Shown: positions 1 to 11,561, counted from the stretch's first letter. The stretch is 64,000 nt of DNA from Echinometra lucunter (GCA_029962745.1 CM057157.1:4811678-4875677), one strand, 5' to 3'. Made by a program: numbers and translations. Notes: a model not told the origin generated them from the letters alone.

Positions 1-263
1 GAGATGCAGAGGGCTATACGCTGACCCTCTACCAGCCTCCAGGTTATTTTGGCACCCTTTATTCTTTCCGATTTGTGATGACTTTTCAAATACATCCATT
101 TTGCGCCACTCACGATCTAAAAAAGTGTTTTATTAAATGTCTCTTTAAGGGAAAAAATGAATTTTCTTTTCTGTACAATCCCAACGTAGCATGTACCTAA
201 GGTCACATGCATGTTTTTTGTTTTCTTTGGTTTTTTTTTTGTATTACCGTACATCAATGCCTC

Positions 264-556
264 ACACTATGAACATGACGGACAAAGAAAGCGGACAAAA
301 TATACAACCCCTCATTCTACCCTTCACAATGGTTCTGGTAGTTAAAAGAACATCCCTTCACTGCTATTGTCTAAAATATGTAGAACAGGTGTCACATGCA
401 CATGCACAACTACAGGCACAACTGCACATGCACAACTACAGGATTAAACATAATAGCTGTGAAGGGATGTTCTTTTGACTACCAGAACCATTGTGAAGGG
501 TAGAATGAGATGTTGTTTATTTTGTCCGCTTTCTTTGTCCGTCATGTTCATAGTGT
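264..556. repeat. Foldback (inverted-repeat) element
   Basis: Two arms of 105 bp, 264-368 and 452-556, are reverse complements with only a few mismatches. They are separated by an 83-bp centre that holds a short direct repeat of CACATGCACAACTACAGG. The whole unit would fold into one long hairpin. There is no coding capacity; the short open frame across it is incidental. It is best read as a foldback or MITE-like mobile element. I see no clear target duplication. Confidence 0.85.
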
Positions 557-1911
557 CAGTGACATACCAAAGATAAATCGGCTTTTGAAGGTGTCTTTTC
601 AAAGTGAAGCTTAAAGGAATTCAAACTAGTCTTTCATATCTTGAAGACATCTTATTGTACTGAAAAGTCAATGTACCTCTTCGCTCCAGAGCTCGTCTTC
701 CACAATCATGACTGAATAGGTTTCCAATGTTATTTTAAGCTCTCAGTAACGCTATGTTGTTGCCTTAGTGACAGGGCTTTGATCAGTCAAGTTTGAGCGG
801 AGTAGTGCTTTTATTTCTTTTTACTCGTACAGTATTTTCAAAGCACAAAAAGCTGAAGTTAGACTGAAGTGAACCAGAGCTTGATGACAGTGCACTCTTT
901 GTAATTGCCAAATTCCTTATGAAACAGATGGGTAGAGGCTCTGAGTAACAGGACCTTCTTGACAGAGCAATAATACTTGCATTTTAAGGGGATGATCCTC
1001 CTTTCCCCAAATTAAACGAAAGTCCAATATACTATGCATGTAAGTGATTTTCACTGTATGCCATAAGCATTTATAACACATGAAAAGGAAATGTGGTATC
1101 GGGCATCACATTAAAAACAGCAGGGGAGAATGATTTGGAATAAAACGAACCGGTGGAGAAAGTGCGATCAAGATTACACAGCTCACACAGCGTCGTACAA
1201 TTAACATTTGGACTTTTGTGTTTGAATTTTCTTCGAATTCGACTTGCAGTTGAATACAAAAAGGCAAGAATAAAATATGAGATTGTGTATATGAATCACC
1301 TTATTCATGATTTTTGATAATGTATTGAAGGTGATTGACACTCATGTCCCTTTGATGAAGACCTTAAACAAAAGAAAAAATTCTCAATGAATTACTCTAG
1401 TGAATTTTACATTTTACCATGCATAAATTCGTCCGATGAATGCTGGGATAATAGCTTGCATTAATTCGTAAGCAAATACCATTTCTGCCAACCATTTCTG
1501 CCAACCATTTCTGCCAACTTTTTGGTAATACAATCCTACTCTCATAGTCACATTTCATGGAGTCTTCAAAAAGCTGAATTGTAGCTTTAAGAAAGCGTAG
1601 GCATTTCTAATCACCTCGGGTTAACAATGGATCGTTAGTGGGGCTCCGTATTGATACTTTTGTCCTAGACGTCTATAGGCTCTATAGTACAGGAGATTCA
1701 TTCAGGACCATGCAATAGTGAGTGGATTTCGAGGAAATACAAGAACAAATCTCTATAGCTGGGGCTGTAGTGAAAAAATAGAGAAAGAAGCAGGAGAAAA
1801 AAACTACAGAGAGAAATGAAAATGGATAAAAATTGGGCAGAGTGAGGTGCGCAACGCATCCTGCGACTGCCGCCACCTAGCTGACTGCCGCCACCTAGGG
1901 GCGGGGCATTA
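557..1911. other. Intergenic DNA without recognised gene
   Basis: No exon-like segment or RNA gene was recognised here. It holds a three-copy 13-bp tandem repeat of CCATTTCTGCCAA around 1489-1517. Just before the minisatellite there is an 18-bp GC-rich direct repeat containing CTGCCGCCACCTAG (1861-1899). Confidence 0.5.
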
Positions 1912-2605
1912 TATCCCTTACAAAAATTTCCTGTGGTAATACCACACGATTACCACAGGACTGTACCACACGATTACCACAGGAAATGTCCTGTGGTAAA
2001 TGTCCCAATTTACCACACGAATACAAATTACCACAGAATTACCACACACCAGTTACCACACAGAATTACCACACGCCAGTTACCACACAGAATTACCACA
2101 CGCCAGTTACCACACAGAATTACCACACGCCAGTTACCACACAGAATTACCACACGCCAGTTACCACACAGAATTACCACACGCCAGTTACCACATAGAT
2201 TACCACACAGTTTACCACACACCAGTTACCACACAAAACTACCACACGCCAGTTACCACACAGAATTACCACACGCCAGTTACCACACACCAGTTACCAC
2301 ACAGAATTACCACACGCCAGTTACCACACAGAATTACCACACGCCAGTTACCACACACCAGTTACCACACAGAATTACCACACACAATTACCACACGCCA
2401 GTTACCACACGCCAGTTACCACACACAATTACCACACGCCAGTAACCACACACAATTACCACACGCCAGTTACCACACAGAATTACCCATGCCAGTTACC
2501 ACATACTTCTACCAGATTTACCATACAGTAGTTAGCGCACAGATTACCACAGACCTAATACAAATTTTATACCATGGTAATAGAGAAATACCACATACCA
2601 TGGCT
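1912..2605 (+). repeat. 27-bp TTACCACAC minisatellite array
   Basis: The array is built of TTACCACACAGAA plus TTACCACACGCCAG, a 27-bp unit repeated about 18 times with shortened variants, and it decays towards 2605. Because 27 is divisible by 3, it gives long spurious open frames on both strands. The 5' edge, 1912-1939, matches in inverted orientation the outer edge of the TACCACAG satellite at 14619-14646 (27 of 28 bases). The two arrays therefore probably belong to one repeat family. Confidence 0.9.
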
Positions 2606-2609
2606 CCAG

Positions 2610-2798
2610 ACCTGTCAACCCTGAAACCCAAGAAAAAGGGACAAATGACAAGGCAGAGGCTAAAAATAGGGAAATTTCTGAATTTCCTATACATGACTAC
2701 AGACAGGTTTTTGCAAAAAGAGGGACACATGGTAGAAGTGGCTCTTTCTTTTACCAAAAATCGGGATTGTCCCTACTAAATAGGGAGAGTTGGCAGGT
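2610..2798. mobile_element. Short MITE-like element
   Basis: The left end ACCTGTCAACCCT and the right end AGAGTTGGCAGGT are imperfect inverted repeats of each other. They enclose 189 bp without coding capacity, directly after the minisatellite. A related terminus, ACCTGCCAACCAG, occurs alone near 45958. No target duplication was found, so the class is left open. Confidence 0.55.
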
Positions 2799-3133
2799 AT
2801 GCGGCTCACCCACACAACCTTGCATAAATGAAACTTGATTTGGTCATAAGTCTCCCCCCTCCCCCTGTCGATTTTTTAACCCTTTTTGCAAAATAAATTG
2901 TCTAATTAAATGAAAACAATGCATAATCCAGCTATTAATGCAAGGTACATGGTTGTACATATTTGTGGTAATAGTAAGTGGTAACTGCATGGTGAACAGT
3001 TGTGATAGCTGATCTATCTGGACATATATTTCAGATTTCCACAATATGCTACAGCTTTGAACAGCTTTAATTGATAACAATAAAATGTATTTACAAGTGA
3101 TACTGGCAGAAGTACTGACTAGTTCTGAATACT

Positions 3134-3666
3134 GTTAGCAGCTGACATGTGAAAAATAATATACGCTTATAAATGTAAAGAAACAGCAGAATACACATGT
3201 ACTATTTACATTTGATAATGACAGAAAGTTCTGGAAAGTACTGTAAAATCACTGTATAAAAACAGTGAACTTTGAAAAAAAAAAAAGAAACCCGTTTTAA
3301 ACACGGCAGTAGCCTTAATGCATATTGCCGTGTTCATGTCCAATCACCTTTTAAGCAAAATACCCAACAACATTTGAAACTTCACCTCATTTGACACTTA
3401 AAACTCACCAACATGGAGTTAGCAGCTGACATGTGAAAAACAATACATGCTTATAAACATAAAGAAACAGCAGAATACACATGTATGTACTATTTACATT
3501 TGAAAATGACAGAAAGTTATGGAAAGTACTGTAAAATCATTGTATAAAAACAGTGAACTTTGAAAAAAAAAGAAACCCGTTTTAAACACGGCAGTAGCCT
3601 TAATGCATATTGCCAAGTTCATGTGCAATCACCTTTTAAGGAAAATACCGAACGACATTTGAAACT
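3134..3666 (+). repeat. Tandem duplication, 284-bp period
   Basis: Copy 1 (3134-3381) and copy 2 (3418-3666) both run from GTTAGCAGCTGACATGTG to CATTTGAAACT, with scattered substitutions and a 4-bp indel. Each contains an oligo-A tract and the word CGTTTTAAACACGGCAGTAG. A shorter relative of the unit's middle part (ATTTACATGTGATA, then AGTACTGTAA) recurs near 4752-4793. Noncoding. Confidence 0.85.
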
Positions 3667-6175
3667 AGACCCGCAACATGGAGTTCCATATCCGTATATA
3701 TACCAAACAAGTTTGATTATAAACTGACTTGTGGTGAGAAGTTTGAAAGTTACTAACCCGCCTGTAGAGATTTGAAAGTAAATTTCAAAATTGAACCTAT
3801 ATACCTGATCTTTATCCCCCAAATAATACTAAGATCTCAATTGAACATACCATCAACTGGTTAAAACTGGGTAAAGTTATTCAAGTTTCATATGCATCAA
3901 GTGCAGAAGGACAGACATCATTACTGTTGTGGCGTTTCCTTAGTATCGCTCCACCGCGGTGGCTGACAAACAAAAATTGCACAGGCAATATTGCTAACAC
4001 TTTAGATACAATGATATGTTTCGCTTAACAATATCTGCGAAAGAAAAAATGCATGTTTTGTATCACAATTTTTAACACAAGAAATAGAGATCATGGAGCC
4101 TCCTAATAACAGTTAATTCCCAGGGACTGATAGTTACATGGACCTTACATGTACATCATGAAATCCATTATGGCTATCATCAAGAGAGCATAACTTCTAC
4201 ATTAAGTCTTCAGGTGAGTATATAAGAGTTTGACAATTTTTTGTGCTATTAAATATACCAAAAAATGTTACTACCAAGTGCCACAGACCCAACTTACTAA
4301 TTTTAGATATAAGCAAGCTATCACTATTTGAAGAGAATATGCATTTGGTTTTTCATAATATAATCAATCATTTCACCAGAACCATGAAATCCAACTTTGA
4401 ACATTTGTAGTTGAATCCCAAGTAGGCAGGGGCCTAGAGGCTTATGGTCTACCTGAACACAAGAAATATTTTATGTAATTTTTGTGCATATGCTATTAAG
4501 AATACTATGAGTATCTAGACTGAAAATTCGCATATTTGAAGCTTTATTTAATGATTTACATGTAGAGCAAAAGGTCTGATTTTACTGAGTGGGTAATTTT
4601 CATTGTGATCGAGCAATCGACAGCCAAGACAAGGGGGGAGGGGGGCTGCAAGGTCCCCCCTGCCCTTGAATGAATGGACTCCCAAATGATATACCTGGCC
4701 TATTTAGGATATAAATGTCCCAAATAGGATAAAACTTTTAAAGAATAATACATATTTACATGTGATAGTACCAGGAAGTACTGGCAAGTACTGTAATGAT
4801 AACAGGAGCTTTAGATAGACAAAGCAAGGCCCATGACACAAGATCTTGGCAAAAATGCTGTTGTGCGCATGGGCGAGACGGCTCTCTGGAGTCCGTCCTG
4901 CATCCTATTTTACACAACAGTTGATGGGCCAGTTTACTGTCCTCTGCAATTCATGACGCGAAACCTTTTTTGACCTTTTTATTATGACGTATAAATAATG
5001 GTTCACCTCAGCTTCACCTTTGAGCGCGCTTGCTTTGTTTACTGTACTGGGTCTCCCCCAAATCTAAAGCCTCTTCGCAACAGAACGTGAGAAAAGAGGA
5101 GTCAACCCTGGAAGATTCCGCGTCATGAGACTCCTGTCGTGTAAAGCCTCTAACGTAATAGTAGCTTCTAGATGTTTTTCCATGGTCGTAACAAGAGGCT
5201 CTGAGTTGGTGGCTTGATCCGTGTGCATTGGGATTTAGTACCGACCTGTATGTATGATGACATCAAATCAAGGCAAGATTGGTTAACTAGAGGGATTACT
5301 AATAAAGAAAAAAAAATCATGATTTTGAGCCAGAAACAGTAGGTTTCAGAGCAAAAAGCATTACATCCTACATGCCATAGTACATGCCTTTCCATTACTT
5401 TATTATGTTCAAAATGTTTAACTTCCACTAAGGCTAAATGATGTGTTCATGATAAAATCTTACAAAATTAAAAGAAAAAATTAGTTATTAATTCTGAAAA
5501 AGCAAATAAATTAATAATTTTCAAAAAAGATAGTCCCATGACTAGTTTCTTCAAATAGGGATGAGAGGGCCCTACATCAAAATGTCTCAAACCCAAGTCC
5601 ATAGGAAAATCCATTTCCCAAGAAGTACAGGACAGGATTATCAAAGATTCACATTTATTAATGTAAAACTCAAGCTACTTAATTACCATTGGAAAGTTCA
5701 CATCCAGAAGGTGAGGACTATACAAGTGAACCAATGCATGACATCTTTTCCTTTGATGTAAACTCTCTGTTGTTGCAAAGTCCGGTGTCTAGGAGGAAGC
5801 CGTCTAGTGTTGTGACATGATACCCCCAAGGTAAGAGCCATATAGCCTGATTTGTAGAATTGAGAAAAAAAAAATGAAATATCATCTGGAATTGGAAAAG
5901 TAAACTGAAAGCATAAGATTTTGTGAGTTATGAGTACATGTACTTTTGACTGGCAAAGTTTGCATATATATGTCCCGAAAATACATTTATAAGCTACGTT
6001 TGGAGCATATTACATTCAAGATTAATCGGATAATGTAGGTAAAATAATCTTATCTTACATTCCACGCACACAGACATACGCATAGCTGTCATGTTCTTTG
6101 GTACATACATTTACAGATCATTTTCTTCCTATTCTTCAATCAAAGCATACTCACAGCAGCACCCGCATTCTTAAA
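3667..6175. other. Intergenic DNA without recognised gene
   Basis: AT-rich sequence in which only short, non-conserved-looking open frames occur. A 12-bp palindrome CCACCGCGGTGG lies near 3951. Nothing here supports a gene call. Confidence 0.45.
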
Positions 6176-6313
6176 ATGGGAAACTCCCTCACAATCGCCT
6201 CAGTCATGATCATCTTGAGTTTCGTTATCGTGCCACCTTGTTGTTTGGCTGGAAAAAGAAAAAGAAAAGACAAGATCAATCATCAAGTTCTGCCGGCATC
6301 TACTCTCTGCTAG
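6176..6313 (+). CDS. Small open frame with one hydrophobic segment (doubtful)
   Basis: This 45-codon frame begins ATGGGAAACTCC. It encodes a short polar start, a run of about 20 hydrophobic residues (IASVMIILSFVIVPPCC) and then a basic KRKRK cluster, as in a signal anchor or a membrane segment with a stop-transfer signal. An in-frame ATG at 6098 would give 71 codons. A possible acceptor (TTTACAG) lies at about 6110-6116, so this may be an exon fragment or chance. A 30-G run begins six bases after the stop. No family is recognised and no neighbouring exon was found. Confidence 0.15.
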   Translation: MGNSLTIASVMIILSFVIVPPCCLAGKRKRKDKINHQVLPASTLC

Positions 6314-6318
6314 ATAAT

Positions 6319-6348
<30 letters not shown>
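6319..6348 (+). repeat. Poly-G tract, 30 bp
   Basis: An uninterrupted run of 30 G. It is likely to form G-quadruplex DNA, and its true length may be uncertain in the assembly. Confidence 0.95.
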
Positions 6349-6349
<1 letters not shown>

Positions 6350-6789
6350 GGTTGGGATCACTCATCACAATTCACATGATGTACTGCCGCTGCATCACAG
6401 TTTTATGCAACCTGAACCATATCCCTAAAAGGCACCATATTATTATTAAGGGTTTGTTTTCACTTTTCAGTCATGATAGATATTAGATACATTGTCAAAA
6501 TTATAAGAAAAACATTGGATATTACCATACAATTTTGTAATTCCTTGATTGATAATTCCTTTTCAGGGTCTAGATCTAACATTAGATCTTCTCTCTCTAC
6601 ATCATTCTAGATCTACATGTAACTGTTACATGCGACTCTAAAGCAACTGATCTAACGTTAGGCTAGACTAAACTCCTATAGACTCTAGTCATGATAGTAT
6701 TGTATGTAACTTGTTATTCATCACTGTCATCATTCACTTGTCATGTTTTAGGTTAAGGCCTAGATCTAGATAGATGGAATTTAATTTTT

Positions 6790-7147
6790 CACTCGACTAC
6801 AGACTGTAGTCGAGTGAAATTCCAGCAAATGGCAGTGGACATTTGTATACCCAGTTGTTGGATGTCCGGACAAGTTGAGTATCCGGACAGTCGATTTTAA
6901 ACAGCCAACTGAAAAAAGTTCACAAGCAAATCTCTTAAATTTTTTAGCACAAACTGTTAGACAATATTAGAGAACAAATATTGATGATGATTAGCACAAA
7001 TCAATGGATAGTTTTTGTTTAATCCAAAGACAAAAAAGAAGGCTTCATTTTTGTTATGTGTCCGGACACCCAACCCCCCATCCTACTTGAATTTGTAGTA
7101 GATCTACAGACTACAGTAAATGTCCACTGCCATTTGCTGGAATTTCA
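6790..7147. repeat. Foldback element with nested palindrome
   Basis: A 13-bp-arm palindrome sits at 6790-6816 (CACTCGACTACAG, one base, then its reverse complement). Immediately inside, 6815-6844 is a perfect 30-bp inverted match to 7118-7147. Further inward, TGTCCGGACA motifs at about 6868 and 7059 also pair in inverted orientation. The structure is noncoding and resembles a decayed foldback or MITE. Confidence 0.7.
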
Positions 7148-7695
7148 AAGCGAGGAATTACCGGCCGCAGCCGGGCAACGATTAGCACACAAAATCGTGG
7201 TCACAGATTCACAATACAAACGTAAACTGCGACTGCCACACGTAACGGCCAAATGCAGAGAGCACTAAGCTACGCCGACGCCTACGCCAGCATGGCCGGA
7301 GAGCTCCCGGGAGCCGGCGGGACGAAGGAGCTAGCGCATACCCTGCAGACGGGCGCAGAACGAATTGTCATTGCGGCGAATCATGCAACTAAGCTATCAA
7401 TATACTGCATCATATTTTCATTACGTTCTCTTTATCAGCTCATTAGAAACGATTACAGACTAAGATGCAAACTATGAAATATGCAAAAAATTCTTACCAT
7501 CCTATTTTCCTGAAAATCTGGAAATTTGTCTACTCTCCTTCCTGCTTCGAAATCTCTCGCACGAACTACCGTTAACAATTTTGCCGCGTACTATCGCATT
7601 TCAATTTTGCTAGCGATCGCGAGAGCTCGCTCTCGCCGACCAATCACAATAAGTCTAGAATAAGTTTCTACATTATTTACATGTAAGTCATAACC
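7148..7695. other. Intergenic, relatively GC-rich
   Basis: CpG-containing sequence next to the LTR element insertion site. The two short plus-strand frames (to 7268 and 7477) resemble no known family and lack splice support. A short inverted pair of TCGCGAGAGC and GCTCTCGC lies near 7618-7636. No gene was recognised. Confidence 0.4.
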
Positions 7696-7700
7696 GTAAC

Positions 7701-7905
7701 TGTCATGTTATGATATGAGATATGTTTACGCATGCGCGTGGTTGCTAAGTGGTTGCTAGGGGTTGGGGGCAACGCGACATTGAACCAAGAGGTAAAGAAC
7801 TACGGCTCCGAGTTGTGTAAATAAACTTTATATTTTGAGAGTTCAATCAGATCATGTGTCCATCTCAGTGATATACAGTGTCATTTCCACCAACGTAACA
7901 TTACA
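7701..7905 (+). repeat. 5' LTR (205 bp)
   Basis: It starts TGTCATG and ends TTACA (TG...CA termini). It contains GCATGCGCG, a TTGCTAAGTGGTTGCTAGG near-repeat and an AATAAA signal at 7820-7825. It appears identical to the 3' LTR over its full length. Confidence 0.95.
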
Positions 7906-7923
7906 TGGTGGCAGCGAGCGGAA
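7906..7923 (+). promoter_or_regulatory. Primer binding site, tRNA-Leu type
   Basis: TGGTGGCAGCG follows the LTR end directly. The first 11 bases complement the 3' end (with CCA) of the metazoan tRNA-Leu form ending CGCTGCCA. The following bases (AGCGGAA) diverge. The tRNA assignment rests on known tRNA 3' ends, not on a search. Confidence 0.7.
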
Positions 7924-9278
7924 CTGAACTCGTGTCAGAAATGTGAAATACTGGACATTTGACGGGGTTACCGGGAGCGTTGGAGGAATGGATCGTCTGC
8001 CGGACTGGAATGCGTGTGTGTACCGGTATTGTGTAGCTGGACGTCCGGGTCGGGCTAGGCTGTACGCGCATTGGATGGCTGATAGATTTGAGGTCACACG
8101 ATCGGACTCGGAAGAGAACTTTCACATTTGTTTAGGCTTCTGATTGAAGTAGGAGTGAACTGTGGTTTGCTGAAGTGAAACCTGAACTAGTGTAGACTGT
8201 AGTCTGGACTGAGTTGCCGGATCTTCCGCTGTTTCGACTACGGATGAATTTGAGGACCGTGACTCGTAAGCACTTGTATTTTTGACTTAGGATGAACGTT
8301 CGTTAGCTTGGGGAGCCGACGCGTAACGTTAGACCTGATCATTGGCTGATGTGTTATCGATACCGTGCGTTTGGAGTTAGAATTAACAGTAACTTACTCA
8401 GATCTTGGGGAGATCTTAGTTATAACCGCACATCGCTTGGAGATCTACAGTAGAAAGCTGAACATGTTCTAGTGAGTACAAACTGGTTCAATATTATTGA
8501 TACTTGGACGCTTTGCTGTGCTCCTACTGTTTTCTTTTGAGCAATTGCTATTTGGACCAGTCTAAACTTGTTTGTGGATCTATATTTACGGAAACTGTAG
8601 ACTACATTGCTGGACCATTTGTCTTGGACCTGGTCTAGGCCTAGATAGTGGAGTTTTCGTTATTTCCTGTGCTGGTGTTGGAATATGCTGAGCTGCTGAG
8701 GCAGAGGGATATCCATTTCGTGATGCCCAAACCCTGGACCTGGTCATGCTGGTTGGACTGATGGTGATGTCGAGGACTAGGACTAGAGATCTAGGACTAA
8801 GCTGTCAATTTTTGGACCTCGTGAGTGGGACCAACGAGAAAAGACTTGAAGTGGAAAAGGGCATTGTGTTTAGCAGCAAACAGATGTACTTTGAATATAC
8901 ATGGATGCCAGGACTTGATATGAAAAGAGATTAGATCTACGCAAGTGGAATTAAATTCAGAGACTTGGACTAGATCTAAGCCAATAACTAGTAACAGATT
9001 TAGGTTGAAGTGAACCTGGACTTAATTTACAGAACCTGGACTCAGTTGTGGATCACAAAAGGACTCAATTATAAAATTCAAATTGCTATGATATACAATT
9101 GTTGTTTACAATTTGTATAGTGTATGCTATGTAAAAAATGTTTACATTCTGGATCGAGATTAGCTCTTACAGCTGACAGGTCATTGCTGTCTATATATTA
9201 TGCATGCTGTACATGTTTATCACATGAATGTTGTGTATTTTGTGATAATTGATCTTGCATATTATTATGCTATATTGC
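7924..9278 (+). other. Noncoding leader of the LTR element
   Basis: This occupies the place where gag would normally lie, but shows no long open frame and no zinc-knuckle or protease motif. It is rich in CTAGATCT, CCTGGAC and GGACTTGGAC words. Frames at 7943 and 8746 (62-66 codons) look accidental. Confidence 0.6.
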
Positions 9279-9491
9279 TACATGTATTTTGTAAATGTAT
9301 TATAAAAATCTGCCAGTACGAATTCTAAATGAAGTTAATGTGGATTAAGAACGGTCTTCCACAATAATCATGTATTATTATATTGATGATGATTACTCCT
9401 CAAAACCTGTAACCAAATCATATCATTAAGTGATGATTGTAATGATTCATTCCATCAAATGCCTGTTCAATGAAAACCGATGGAAAAAGTG
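9279..9491 (-). repeat. Left arm of perfect 213-bp inverted repeat
   Basis: Exact reverse complement of 11349-11561, compared base by base over 213 positions. It ends at ATGGAAAAAGTG. Next comes a tandem duplication of the 11-mer ACAGTGATTGG (9492-9502 and 9503-9513), from which the RNase H reading frame emerges. The right arm is presumably the native 3' untranslated region and this arm the inverted copy. Confidence 0.95.
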
Positions 9492-9498
9492 ACAGTGA

Positions 9499-10863
9499 TT
9501 GGACAGTGATTGGCAGTGGAATGCCACACATCAACAAGCTTTTGAAGCACTGAAAGATAGGATCAGTGAATCTACAACACTGACATACTTTGACTCTCGT
9601 AAACCAACAGTGATACAGGTTGATGCTTCCTTGAAGGGGGTAGGAGCGGCACTTTTGCAAGACAACAAGCCTGTTGCTTTTGCTAGTAAAGCACTCACTC
9701 CTACAGAGCAGAGATATGCCAACATAGAACGGGAACTATTGGCAGTCGTCTTTGGATGTACCAGGTTCCACACATATGTGTTTGGTTCTAGTTTCGTTAT
9801 CCAGTCAGACCATAAGCCTCTTGAGAATATACAACACAAGAATTTGGCTGATACTCCGCCGAGACTCCAGAGGATGATGTTGAGGCTGCAACCTTACGAC
9901 TACAAGGTTGTGTACTGCCCTGGAAAGGACGTGTTGTTAGCTGATGCTCTTTCCCGCCTGAACCCTACCGAGGAGCCTACCTTGGTTTTTGAGCTCACCA
10001 TCCACTCAGTTCGATATTCTGATGATAAGCTAGAGGAAATCCGGAAGTATACGGATGCTGACGAAACCCTCAGGAAGCTAGTGAATGTTGTGACAGAAGG
10101 TTGGCCAGAGGATCCAAAAGAGTTGTCGAAGGACATTCGAAAGTTCTGGTCCTGTCGCGACAAACTATCAGTAGAGGATGGCATACTCATGAAAGGAGAA
10201 TGCGTATTCATTCCTGGTCCACTCCGGCATGAGGTACTTCAGATGATCCATACAGGACATTTAGGAATTGTGAAGTCTCAGCAGAGAGCTAGGTCGTGTG
10301 TCTACTGGCCTGGCATAGACAAAGATGTCGAAGACATAACACGTGGATGCCACATTTGTCAGGCCAATCAGAGACAACAGCAACGCGAGCCTCTTCTTCC
10401 ACACGATGTGCCGGAAGGACCATGGGAGGTAGTGGGGACAGACTTATTTTGCTTCAACAACAGAGATTACCTGATTATCACTGACTATTTCTCAAAGTGC
10501 CCTTTCGTAAAGGAAGTTAGAGGAAGATGCACCAGTAGTGCGATTATACAGCTGACAAAGTCTATCTTCAGTGAACACGGTGTTCCAAGCAAAGTTGTCA
10601 GCGATAATGGGCCTCAATTTGCCAGTGAGGAGTACCAGATCTTCAGTAAGACTTGGGGTTTCGCTCATGTAACTTCAAGTCCGCACTATCCCAGAAGCAA
10701 TGGTCTGATAGAAAGGTCGATACAGACCGTTAAGAGGGTCATGGAGAAGTGTCTAGGACAACAGGACATTTATATGGAACTACTGTGTCTGAGAACCACC
10801 CCTATTAGCAGTGATATTCCTTCTCCATCAGAGATACTCTATGGGCCGCAAGGTTCGAAGTAA
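9499..10863 (+). pseudogene. pol remnant: RNase H and integrase
   Basis: The open frame has no ATG at its start: in-frame TGA codons lie just upstream and it opens with TTG at 9499. Residues 1-153 are the Ty3/gypsy RNase H domain with candidate catalytic D42, E77, D104 and D149 (DALSRL). Residues about 240-290 hold the integrase zinc finger (H251, H254, C284, C287). The catalytic core has D315, D369 and E405, exactly 35 residues between the last two (DD35E). The reverse transcriptase domain that should precede it is absent. The frame ends at 10863 because of one extra base in TATGGGCCGC (about 10839-10847); the C-terminal part continues in another frame. Confidence 0.9.
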
Positions 10864-11290
10864 CCTCCCCTTGATGAGTAGTTCTTCTGATTCAGCAAGG
10901 GACGTTCGCCGTTTACTCATTGAACGGCAGGAAAAGCAAAAGGAACATCATGACAGACATGGAGTGAAGGCTCTTCCCGATCTTCATGTCGGCCAGAAAG
11001 CTACAATGAGAGATGTACGTACTGGTACGTGGGTGCCAGTCACAGTGACACGTGTTTGCAAGGAGCCTCGTTCCTATCTTGTGAACACCCCCAATGGAGG
11101 AACATTGAGGAGGAACAGGAGAGAACTCCGGAATTTTCCAGAAACACAAAGGAGTTCTAATCCAAAGAACTATCAAGGACAGAACTGCCACAACCTTGAA
11201 AATGATCAAGGTACCAACCAACCACACTTTTACAGTACAAGAAGTGGCCGTTGTGTGAAACCTCCGAAACGTTATATTGAAGAATTTTGA
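10840..11290 (+). pseudogene. Integrase C-terminal domain, frameshifted continuation
   Basis: After the one-base frame change the reading continues as YSMGRKVRSNLP and runs to a stop at 11288-11290. This tail has a basic and glutamine-rich helix (QEKQKEHHDRHG) and the usual gypsy integrase C-terminal module, including PRSYLV and RRNRREL. The late linker and KPPKRYIEEF end precede the noncoding 3' region. An open frame starts upstream at 10811 but overlaps the previous pol frame there. The damage is a single indel, so either it is very recent or it is an assembly error. Confidence 0.85.
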
Positions 11291-11348
11291 ACAAATACTC
11301 TTGGCAGACAAAAGACTGAAACAAGTATGAGATTGATTTTTTGTTTTT

Positions 11349-11561
11349 CACTTTTTCCATCGGTTTTCATTGAACAGGCATTTGATGGAATGAATCATTA
11401 CAATCATCACTTAATGATATGATTTGGTTACAGGTTTTGAGGAGTAATCATCATCAATATAATAATACATGATTATTGTGGAAGACCGTTCTTAATCCAC
11501 ATTAACTTCATTTAGAATTCGTACTGGCAGATTTTTATAATACATTTACAAAATACATGTA
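11349..11561 (+). repeat. Right arm of perfect 213-bp inverted repeat
   Basis: It begins CACTTTTTCCATCGG, 58 bp after the integrase stop, and is the exact reverse complement of 9279-9491. No open frame of note. It probably represents the original 3' untranslated sequence of the element. Confidence 0.95.

Noticed and set aside
2000..2500. CRISPR-like array (short direct repeats)
   Set aside because: The units are contiguous variants without unique spacers and lie in animal-type DNA; this is a minisatellite.
1933..2779. HTPVTTQNYHTP-type repetitive proteins of 170-259 codons
   Set aside because: Translation of a 27-bp minisatellite; open in several frames on both strands at once.
8746..8934. 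Possible gag remnant
   Set aside because: The 62-codon frame lacks zinc knuckles and any gag-like composition.
9531..10211. Minus-strand frames of about 100 codons
   Set aside because: Shadows of the RNase H-integrase frame on the opposite strand.
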